Shown here one piece after another: positions 7,793 through 14,616 of a stretch of 18,297 nucleotides of DNA. Origin of the DNA: an uncultured Rhodospirillales bacterium (GTDB lineage: Bacteria > Pseudomonadota > Alphaproteobacteria > Acetobacterales > Acetobacteraceae); NCBI GenBank assembly GCA_903844785.1, contig CAIMVB010000361.1:1-18297 (forward strand). The letters are read 5' to 3'. The translations under genes were made by a program, and so were the position numbers. The notes beneath the pieces are model-generated. The model was given only the letters and a program-made list of their open reading frames with translations. It ran no database searches and was not told where the DNA came from. The stretch's first letter is position 1. Each line of letters begins with the position of its first letter.

Positions 7793-9450
7793 GCGCGGCC
7801 GAGGCGCGCTTGCGGCACCGGCGCCAAACCCAGCGCGAATACTGCCATGCGCAGCTTTTCACCGCGTGTCAGGCGCGGCCGCGGGCGCGGCAAGCCAAAG
7901 CCGCGTGCCATGAGCCGTTCAAACAGGCGCTGATAGCCCCACATCATGATGCGCGCCGGCAAAAGTGCGCGTTGATCCAAGTGGCGCAATTCTGCCTCTG
8001 CCCGCGCGAAACCCGCTGCCGCATCTTCCGCAAGCCGCGCGGCAGTACGCGCAAAACCTGGGCTTGCAATCAGCGTTGCGGCGGGTGCATCGGCCACGCC
8101 TTCAGCCGCCAGCAAATCATGCGGCAGATAAACACGATCGCGCGTGGCATCTTCATCCAAATCGCGCAGGATATTCACCAATTGCAACGTGCGCCCCAGA
8201 CCCAGGCCGAAATCCGCCGCTTCCGGCGCGCCGAAAATCCGTACCGCCATGGCGCCAACACTGCCGGCCACGCGCCGGCAATAAAGGTTCAGCGCTTCGG
8301 TATCCGTGATGCGCAGGCTAGGCGTAGAATCGGTTTCCATCCCCGCGATCATCGCTTCGCATTCTTCGATTGGAAGCGCGAAGTTCGCTCGCGCCAGTGC
8401 CAATTCACGCGAAAGCGCACAATCCGGCGCACGCAGCTTGCCGCGCCAATCAGAAAGGAAACGGCGCTTTTCATCTTCCGGCATGGCGCCATCAGCAATG
8501 TCATCCACCGCGCGGCAAAAGGCATAAACCGCCCAAAGCGCACGACGCCTTTCGCCCTTCAGCGCCGACATGCCGCGCGCGAAGGAAGACCCGGCGCGCC
8601 CGACGCGCGCACTGACCAAAGCCGCATCGCTTGGCCCGGTGCCGAGTGCGGCACGAAAGCCATGCAGGAAATCGAGGCGCGATAGGGCAACACGCCCCAG
8701 AACAGGATCCGCTGCACGCAGCCTTGCGAGCAGCCGCCGCGCGAGTGCGATCGTGACAGCGCTTTCACGTGCCAGGCGCTTCGCCGAAATCAGCCGGGGC
8801 GCGGCGGCGGCAGCATCCAGCCTTTCTTCCACCCGATCCAGCGCCGCATCGAGCACAGCGCGGCGCGCTTCGGTATTGGCGGGGTCGAAGAAGCGTGCCT
8901 CACCACCTGCCAATGCCATCCAGGATTCCGGCAAATAAACACGGCCGATATCGCGCCGATCCGGCACCAGATCCTGCACATGGTTCAGGATTTGCAGCGC
9001 GGTACAAAGCGCATCCGCCGCCGCAATGGCTTCAGGCTTCGTTTCATCATGCAGGCGCAGCAACATCCGCCCAACAGGATTGGCCGAACGCGCGCAGTAA
9101 TCTTCCAAAGCCGCCCAATCCGCATAGCGGGTTTGCGTGGCATCCTGCCGAAAAGCCGAAAGCATCAGCCGCGCTTCTACCGTGCCACTGCCCGCGCGAT
9201 GCAGCCCGATGGCGGCGGGTTCATCGGTTGCGGGATCATCCAGCGCCGCTTCAAGTACTGCCAAGCGCCGTAGCTTTTCTTCTGCGTCTAGTGCCGGATC
9301 ATCGGCGATATCATCCGCCGTGCGCACAAAGCGATAAAACCCCATCACCTTGGGGCGCATTTCCGGCGCCAATAGCCGGGACGCTACAGGGAAATTCTCA
9401 GACCCTGGGTCACGCGTGGGCGCGCGGGAGGCAGCACCCTGATCCGTCAT
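7789..9450 (-). CDS. hpnCD: HpnC-HpnD fusion: presqualene diphosphate synthase plus hydroxysqualene synthase
   Basis: One continuous 553-residue frame carries two complete squalene/phytoene-synthase domains. The first (about 1-275) is HpnC-like: SENFPVASRLL, first Asp motif DDIAD at 46-50, and NHVQDLVPDRRDIGRVYLP at 156-174. The second (about 276-553) is HpnD-like: GSSFARGM, FCRAVDDIAD at 311-320, and NILRDLDEDATRDRVYLP at 426-443. Known roles: HpnD condenses two farnesyl diphosphates to presqualene diphosphate, and HpnC converts that to hydroxysqualene; HpnE finishes. Both domains keep both Asp-rich Mg-diphosphate motifs, so both should be active. The two are normally separate adjacent genes; here there is almost no linker. 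The start is ATG 9450, overlapping the glycosyltransferase stop (ATGA), and not the in-frame codon at 9654, which would lie deep inside that gene. The stop overlaps hpnE. Confidence 0.93.
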   Translation of the reverse strand: MTDQGAASRAPTRDPGSENFPVASRLLAPEMRPKVMGFYRFVRTADDIADDPALDAEEKLRRLAVLEAALDDPATDEPAAIGLHRAGSGTVEARLMLSAFRQDATQTRYADWAALEDYCARSANPVGRMLLRLHDETKPEAIAAADALCTALQILNHVQDLVPDRRDIGRVYLPESWMALAGGEARFFDPANTEARRAVLDAALDRVEERLDAAAAAPRLISAKRLARESAVTIALARRLLARLRAADPVLGRVALSRLDFLHGFRAALGTGPSDAALVSARVGRAGSSFARGMSALKGERRRALWAVYAFCRAVDDIADGAMPEDEKRRFLSDWRGKLRAPDCALSRELALARANFALPIEECEAMIAGMETDSTPSLRITDTEALNLYCRRVAGSVGAMAVRIFGAPEAADFGLGLGRTLQLVNILRDLDEDATRDRVYLPHDLLAAEGVADAPAATLIASPGFARTAARLAEDAAAGFARAEAELRHLDQRALLPARIMMWGYQRLFERLMARGFGLPRPRPRLTRGEKLRMAVFALGLAPVPQARLGRA

Positions 9451-10550
9451 GCCGCGCCACTGGCGGAATAGGCGCGGCCCTTCCAGCCGGCAGGGCGCCC
9501 GATCAGCACGCGCACCAGCGCAGTCCATTGAATGGCGAGCCCAACCAATACGGCCAAGGGATGCAGCGGCACCGTCCACCAGGCTTCGCGGGTTTTGAAG
9601 GTAATGACAGCGCGCAAGCCGAATACCAGCACAATGGCAAGCGCCGCCTGCCATGCCGGCAACAGGAAGAAGGGCCAGATATGCGCGCCGGCCAAAAGCG
9701 TGGTCCAGATGGGCAGGCCAACGGGCGTTGCCATGCCTTCATGCGCATTCTTGATGAAGCCATTCCAACTGGCGCGAAAACCATCATACATGCGGCATTG
9801 CGCCAGCGTGACACCTGCCACCATTTCCGTCCGAAAACCTTGCGCACGCAAGCGACGCGACAACTGCAAACCATCATGCAGCAAGGTGCGAATGGCGCCA
9901 TGCCCGCCAATGGCTTCATAGGCGCCGCGTTCAAACAAAATCAATTGCCCGCAAGCAGCGCCAAGCTCTGCGCGTTCTGTCTCGGCCCGCCCGCCACCCG
10001 GCAGATAGCCAATCAGCAGCAGATTGATCATCGGCACCGTGAGTGCTTCACCCAAAGTGCCAATGATCTGGCGTGGCACACCGGTCACCATACCAAGCTT
10101 CTGCCGCGCGGCATGACCACACATCGCAGACGCCGCATCACGCGCAAGCCGCACATCGGCATCAATGAACAGGAAATGTGTCCCCTGCGCTGCTTCCGCC
10201 AAACGCGCGCAGGCATGCACCTTGCCGGTCCAACCCTGCGGCAGCGGCGGGCAAGACAGCAAACGCACCCGCGCATCCCGCGCGGCATAAGCATTCACAA
10301 TCGCCGCCGTGCGATCGGTTGAAGCATCATCCATCACCAGCACTTCAATCGCGACACCTTGCTGCGCCAGCGCGGCATCAAGGCAGGCGGCGATATGTGC
10401 TTCCTCATTCCGCGCTGGGATCAGGATGGAAACCAGCGCATCCTTGGGCGCGGGCCCCTGTGCCTTTGCCATACGGCGGAGATTATCTATCGCAAAGCCA
10501 ATCGGAAACAGCGCCAAGGCAAGCGCAATCCAGGGCAAGAAATCGATCAT
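9447..10550 (-). CDS. GT2 glycosyltransferase, membrane-associated (CrtQ/HpnB-like)
   Basis: This 367-residue protein has an N-terminal membrane helix (residues 4-22), then a GT-A domain: VSILIPARNEE at 40-50, VMDDASTDRT at 72-81, the metal-binding DAD at 130-132 (FIDADVRL), and LLHDGLQLSRRL at 223-234 where the catalytic-base motif of GT2 enzymes is expected (usually an ED pair; here HD). Two or three C-terminal hydrophobic segments (about 280-312 and 328-350) are followed by GWKGRAY, a tail typical of CrtQ- and HpnB-type enzymes. In staphyloxanthin synthesis CrtQ adds glucose to diaponeurosporenoic acid; the position here beside the desaturases, acyltransferase and aldehyde dehydrogenase supports the same role on a C30 carotenoic acid. 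Sugar identity is not predictable. It overlaps the acyltransferase stop (ATGA) and the hpnCD start. Confidence 0.88.
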   Translation of the reverse strand: MIDFLPWIALALALFPIGFAIDNLRRMAKAQGPAPKDALVSILIPARNEEAHIAACLDAALAQQGVAIEVLVMDDASTDRTAAIVNAYAARDARVRLLSCPPLPQGWTGKVHACARLAEAAQGTHFLFIDADVRLARDAASAMCGHAARQKLGMVTGVPRQIIGTLGEALTVPMINLLLIGYLPGGGRAETERAELGAACGQLILFERGAYEAIGGHGAIRTLLHDGLQLSRRLRAQGFRTEMVAGVTLAQCRMYDGFRASWNGFIKNAHEGMATPVGLPIWTTLLAGAHIWPFFLLPAWQAALAIVLVFGLRAVITFKTREAWWTVPLHPLAVLVGLAIQWTALVRVLIGRPAGWKGRAYSASGAA

Positions 10551-11365
10551 GGTGCGGTCTCTGCTCGGGGATCATGACGGGGGTCGAAGCGTTCGCCGCG
10601 CAGCAGCGCCTTGATGCGGCGCCAGCCTTGATAAATACCGCCCATGCCTTCCTGCCCTTGCACTAGGGTTTGAAACGCGGCCGGATCGCGGGCGATGGCA
10701 TCAGCGCTGAGCTTTTCCATGACCGCTGCCAAGGCATCAGAAAGCAAGGCGCTGCGCGCCTCACGCGGCGCTTCCAGCAGCGTCCCAGCCGGTATGGGCG
10801 CGCCGAAAGCGGCCAGCATTTCCGCCTTACGCTCACTCCAGAAGGGATAATCCAGCGCGAGTGGCACGAACACCGCATCAGGTGCGATTTCTGGCAGGCG
10901 GATCATGCCGGGCGCGATGGGAACCGGCCTTTCGCGCGGGTCACTGAAGCGCCCCGGCGCATTGATCCAAAGGATATGCGCGGGATCAGCCAGAACCTTC
11001 TCCACCACCCGCAAGAAGGCGACCGATCCGCGCGCCGATCCGGTTTCAATGCCAAACACGCCAAGCCGCGTCATGAAACGATATTTCTCAATCGCCTTCG
11101 CATCCATCGGCGTGAATAAGGGCCGATGCGGCAAAAGCCGGCGATAGAGCAGCATGAACGCCACGCCATCCCACCAGGAAGGATGATTGGCGAAAATCAC
11201 CACTGGCTTGCCTGCCGGCAATTCAGGCAGGCCCCAGCGCGCCACGCGTAGCGCGCGCATGTGTTTGCGGAAAAACCGCGTGAACATGAAATCGAAAAAA
11301 TCCAGATGGCGCGCCGAACGCAGCGCCACCGGGTCAGGCACTTGTTTTGCCGGGCCTGTCGTCAT
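10547..11365 (-). CDS. PlsC-like 1-acyl-glycerol-phosphate-type acyltransferase, probable carotenoid-glycoside acyltransferase
   Basis: This 272-residue protein has the acyltransferase HX4D motif at His61-Asp66 (FANHPSWWDGV). A second block, PLFTPMDAK, and GVFGIETGSARGS follow as in PlsC-type (LPLAT) enzymes. The usual third motif (FPEGTRS) is replaced by WINAPGRFSDPRERP near 133-147, an unusual form in which the Glu-Gly-Thr core is gone. The family moves fatty acyl groups from acyl-CoA or acyl-ACP to a hydroxyl. In this operon the natural acceptor would be the sugar of a glycosyl carotenoate, the step that CrtO performs in Staphylococcus, although CrtO belongs to a different family. The start overlaps the stop of the upstream desaturase by 4 bases and the stop overlaps the GT2 start. 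The role is inferred from context; the fold is clear. Confidence 0.85.
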   Translation of the reverse strand: MTTGPAKQVPDPVALRSARHLDFFDFMFTRFFRKHMRALRVARWGLPELPAGKPVVIFANHPSWWDGVAFMLLYRRLLPHRPLFTPMDAKAIEKYRFMTRLGVFGIETGSARGSVAFLRVVEKVLADPAHILWINAPGRFSDPRERPVPIAPGMIRLPEIAPDAVFVPLALDYPFWSERKAEMLAAFGAPIPAGTLLEAPREARSALLSDALAAVMEKLSADAIARDPAAFQTLVQGQEGMGGIYQGWRRIKALLRGERFDPRHDPRAETAP

Positions 11366-12945
11366 TCCGCCGCGGCGGGAAGCTCGGCCTCTCGCCGGCC
11401 GGCCAATTCCGCTTCGGGGGACATGCCGCGCCCACCAAGATCACGGTCCAAAGCATCAGCGGCGATCCAGCCAGACATCATCACCATCGGCATGCCAGGG
11501 CCGGGATGCGCGGCACCGCCGGCCAGATAAAGCCCCTTGATCGCCTTGCTGCGATTGCTCGGCTTGAAGGCGCCGGTGAAGGAACCATGCGATGCCAGGC
11601 CATAAATCGCGCCGTTCAACACCTTGTAGCGGTTATGGATATCAACCGGCGTCAATTGGCTTTCGCAGACAATGCGGCTTTCAATATCTTCCAGCCCTGC
11701 CGTGCGCTTCAGCTTATCCAGGATTTTCTGCCGATAGGCCGGAAACATCTTGGACCAATCATGATGTGGGCGCAGATAGGGCGTGTGCACCAGCACATAA
11801 AGCGCTTCGCCCCCTTCGGGTGCCACCGAAGGATCAGTGCCCGATGGTGCAGCCAGGTAGGCCGTCGGGTCCGGCGCCGGTTCGCCCTTGCGATAAATCG
11901 CATCAAATTCTTCTTCCGCATCGCGGGAGAAGACGAAATCATGATGCGCCAAATGTTCGTAACGGCGGTTAAGCCCAAGATAGAGCACCACGCCGGAACA
12001 GGCGGGCTCATATTTCTTGGCATAGCGCTTGGAAGCATTGCCCTTCACCAATTCCGTATAGGTGCGGATGGCATCCATGTTCGAAATCAGCGCGTCGCAG
12101 GCAATGCGTTCGCCATTGGCCGTGACACTGCGTACCGCGCCACCCACGATTTCAATATCCGTCACCTCGGCGTTGGTGCGCAGATCAGCGCCAAGCGATG
12201 CTGCCAAATTGGCAAGCCCTTCCGCCGTGGCGCGCGTGCCACCTACGGGATACCAAACGCCTTCGGATGCCTGCATATCGCCAATGCTGCAGAGCACCGC
12301 TGGCGCCAGATAGGGGCTCGATCCGACATATTGCGTGAAGTGATCCAGCATTTGCGCCAATTGCTCATTCGGCACATGGCCGCGAATGACCTTGGCAACC
12401 GTCTGGCCCATGCGCAGCGCCATCACATCGCGCAGTACATTGGGCTTGAAATTATCGCCAAGGTTCAGCGTATCGCCAATGCCTTCCACCGGCTTCCAGA
12501 AGAAGAATTTTTCGGAAACCTTGTGCAGATGGCGGGCAACGCGCTGGAAGCGTTCATACCCCGCGCCGTTCGGCCCGCCGGGTGCGAATTCATCCATCAG
12601 CCGTGCCATATCCTGCACGTTTTCGATCAGATCAATCTGCTTGCTGCCATCAAAAAAGCAGCGCCATTGCGGATCAAGCCGGATCAGCGGCATTTCCTTT
12701 TGCTGATCACGCCCCGCTTCGGCGAAGATGCGGCGCAGCACGCGCGGCACTGTCAGGATGGTGGGGCCCATATCGAAGCGGAAATTCCCGCGCCCATCCG
12801 GTGATGGCAGGTTCAGTACCGCCGCCTTGCCGCCCAGCCAGGAATTACGCTCAAGTACGGTGACCTGATGCCCACGCGCCTGCGCGGTGGCGGCGGCTGC
12901 AAGCCCGCCCAAACCGCTGCCAATGACAACTACCTTGGCACCCAT
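11362..12945 (-). CDS. CrtN/CrtP-family FAD oxidoreductase (second C30 carotenoid desaturase/oxygenase)
   Basis: This 527-residue member of the phytoene-desaturase superfamily has FAD fold VVVIGSGLGGLAAAAT at residues 5-20 with ERNSWLGGKA, a substrate-channel start FRFDMGPTILTVPRV, and the C-terminal signature GLYLAGGAAHPGPGMPMVMM. It differs clearly from its upstream paralogue in this signature (AAHPGPGMPMV against GTHPGSGLPVI), suggesting two separate reactions. In C30 pathways the pair is a desaturase (CrtN) and a terminal methyl oxidase (CrtP/CrtNb) that makes the aldehyde; this gene is tentatively the oxidase, but the assignment could be reversed. The ATG at 12945 has a good Shine-Dalgarno (AAGGAG, complement of 12954-12959, spacing 8) and lies 15 bases after the upstream stop. 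The end overlaps the acyltransferase start. The last about 25 residues are a variable Glu/Ala tail. Confidence 0.87.
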   Translation of the reverse strand: MGAKVVVIGSGLGGLAAAATAQARGHQVTVLERNSWLGGKAAVLNLPSPDGRGNFRFDMGPTILTVPRVLRRIFAEAGRDQQKEMPLIRLDPQWRCFFDGSKQIDLIENVQDMARLMDEFAPGGPNGAGYERFQRVARHLHKVSEKFFFWKPVEGIGDTLNLGDNFKPNVLRDVMALRMGQTVAKVIRGHVPNEQLAQMLDHFTQYVGSSPYLAPAVLCSIGDMQASEGVWYPVGGTRATAEGLANLAASLGADLRTNAEVTDIEIVGGAVRSVTANGERIACDALISNMDAIRTYTELVKGNASKRYAKKYEPACSGVVLYLGLNRRYEHLAHHDFVFSRDAEEEFDAIYRKGEPAPDPTAYLAAPSGTDPSVAPEGGEALYVLVHTPYLRPHHDWSKMFPAYRQKILDKLKRTAGLEDIESRIVCESQLTPVDIHNRYKVLNGAIYGLASHGSFTGAFKPSNRSKAIKGLYLAGGAAHPGPGMPMVMMSGWIAADALDRDLGGRGMSPEAELAGRREAELPAAAE

Positions 12946-12960
12946 CGCGCCCTCTCCTTC

Positions 12961-14532
12961 TCAGTCGCCTGATACGGACTCGCTCGCCCGCATGTGGCGC
13001 GGGCTGCGTTCGCTGCGCGCCAAGCCCAAATCCTGCAACAATAAATCCGTGCTGATGCGCGCACCTTCGTAAATCACCGGCAGCCCACTGCCTGGATGCG
13101 TGCCGCCACCCACCAGATACACGCCCCGCGCCTTGCCAAAGCGATTGCGCGGGCGGAAATGCATCATCTGCCGCACATTATGCGCCAGGTTGAAGGTGGC
13201 GCCATAACCCACCGCATACTCATCGCGCCAATCCTGCGGCGAGAGGATTTTTTCATACCGAATGCGGCTTTCGATATCAGTGAGGCCGAGCGCCTTCAGC
13301 CTATCCAGCGCAAGGCGCCGATAGCGCGGCGCTTCCGTCGCCCAATCCGCGCCACCCAAAAGATTCGGCACTGGCACCAGCATGTAAAGCGTGGAATGGC
13401 CGGGCGGCGCGAGCGAAGGATCAGTGCCGGCAGCCGCCTGCACATAAAGCGAAGGATTTTGCGGAATAATACCAGATTCAATCTGCGCCAGATTGTTTTC
13501 GTAATCTTCTGCCAGAAGCACGGTATGATGCGCCAGATCAAGCTCGCCTTCAATGCCCAGGTACAGCATGAAGGTGGAACAGGAATATCGCGCTTCGGCG
13601 ATTTTCTTATCCGGCCATTGCGGGCGCTGTTCTTCTTCCATCAAACCAGGAATGGCATGGGCGAAATCGGCATTCACAACTACCGCATCAGCGGCATGCA
13701 AGCGCCCGCCCGCTTCAACACCCACAGCGCGCCGGCCTTCAAAGACAATGCGATCAACCTTGGTGTTCAGGCGGATATCCACGCCAACACTTTCGGCCAC
13801 CCGCGCCATGGCTTCAGACACCACGCCGCAACCACCACGCGGATGGAAGACGCCATGTTCGTATTCCAGGAAGGACAGGATGGAAAACATGCTCGGGCAA
13901 CGAAAGGGACTCATGCCGAGGTATTTGGACTGGAAGGAGAATGCCAAGCGCGTGCGCGGGTCCGAGAAGTGTCTTTGCAATTCCTGATCGAGCGAAAGCC
14001 AGGGCCGCAAATGCTTAAGCCCATTCATCACTTCCGGCGCCAGATAAGTCATCACGCCATGAAAGGGCCGTTCCAGCACAGGGCGGAAGGCTTCCAGCTT
14101 CACACGGTTTTCCGCCATGAAACTGCGTACGCCAGCGGCATCGGCGGGATTGATCTTCGCCACTTCCGCTTCCATACGCGCCAGATCGGGCGTCGCATCA
14201 ATCGTCACCGGCTTGGCACCTTCAAACACCAGCCGGTATTGCGGATCAAGGCGGATCAAATCCACCTCATCTTCAAGCCGCGCGCCGCAGGCTTCGAAGA
14301 TTTCCGCCAGAATGCGCGGATACAAAAAGAAGGTTGGCCCGATATCGAAGCGATAGCCGCCAGGCGCCGTTACGGTACGGGTGCGCCCGCCGACCACGCC
14401 ATCCTTTTCAAACACAGTAACCCGCACGCCTGACGAAGCGAGCAGCATGGCAGCCGCCAGCCCCCCGGGTCCGGCGCCGATCACGGCGACATGGGGGCGG
14501 GTTTGCGAAAGGGAGGGAGGCGAAGCGTTCAT
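12961..14532 (-). CDS. crtN: CrtN-type carotenoid (squalene/diapophytoene) desaturase
   Basis: This 523-residue flavoprotein of the CrtI/CrtN family is the first gene of the pigment operon. It has the Rossmann motif AVIGAGPGGLAAAML at residues 16-30, FEKDGVVGGRTRT, YRFDIGPTFFLYPRI, and the C-terminal VYLVGGGTHPGSGLPVIYEG that binds FAD and is diagnostic of phytoene-desaturase-like enzymes. In the squalene route CrtN removes hydrogens from squalene stepwise to give diapolycopene-type polyenes. That route is inferred here from the hpnCD and hpnE genes downstream and from the absence of crtB or crtM in the window. The start at 14532 has no strong Shine-Dalgarno; the 84 bases before it (to the upstream acyl-CoA dehydrogenase stop) must hold any dedicated promoter, but only a poor -35/-10 pair (TTGCCT, 17 bases, TTAAGC, minus strand) can be seen. 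The division of work with the next gene is uncertain. Confidence 0.87.
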   Translation of the reverse strand: MNASPPSLSQTRPHVAVIGAGPGGLAAAMLLASSGVRVTVFEKDGVVGGRTRTVTAPGGYRFDIGPTFFLYPRILAEIFEACGARLEDEVDLIRLDPQYRLVFEGAKPVTIDATPDLARMEAEVAKINPADAAGVRSFMAENRVKLEAFRPVLERPFHGVMTYLAPEVMNGLKHLRPWLSLDQELQRHFSDPRTRLAFSFQSKYLGMSPFRCPSMFSILSFLEYEHGVFHPRGGCGVVSEAMARVAESVGVDIRLNTKVDRIVFEGRRAVGVEAGGRLHAADAVVVNADFAHAIPGLMEEEQRPQWPDKKIAEARYSCSTFMLYLGIEGELDLAHHTVLLAEDYENNLAQIESGIIPQNPSLYVQAAAGTDPSLAPPGHSTLYMLVPVPNLLGGADWATEAPRYRRLALDRLKALGLTDIESRIRYEKILSPQDWRDEYAVGYGATFNLAHNVRQMMHFRPRNRFGKARGVYLVGGGTHPGSGLPVIYEGARISTDLLLQDLGLARSERSPRHMRASESVSGD

Positions 14533-14616
14533 CCGGCGATCTGTCTTTACGGCTTAACGGTAGCAAATGTCCAAAGGCAATTACAAACCAGGCCGTTCAA
14601 AGGGTCGCGGAGGCCC

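Noticed and set aside
9451..9654. Upstream extension of the HpnCD frame to 9654.
   Set aside because: It lies inside the GT2 coding sequence; the 68 extra residues are not family-like, and ATG 9450 forms the same 4-base overlap as its neighbours.
8769..14433. Long plus-strand open frames opposite the pigment operon (for example 8769-10322, 11347-12804 and 13096-14433).
   Set aside because: They are antisense shadows in high-GC codons: their sequences are His/Arg/Pro-rich, match no family and lie wholly over genes with clear domain motifs.
5229..14532. Reading the cluster as a hopanoid operon or as a C40 carotenoid (crtB/crtI) operon.
   Set aside because: No squalene-hopene cyclase or other hopanoid gene is present, and the synthase domains have HpnC/HpnD rather than CrtB features, followed by HpnE, which a C40 pathway does not need.
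14533..14616. Dedicated promoter or terminator between the acyl-CoA dehydrogenase gene and crtN.
   Set aside because: Only a poor -35/-10 match and a GC-rich imperfect repeat without a T run were seen, so neither is listed as a feature.
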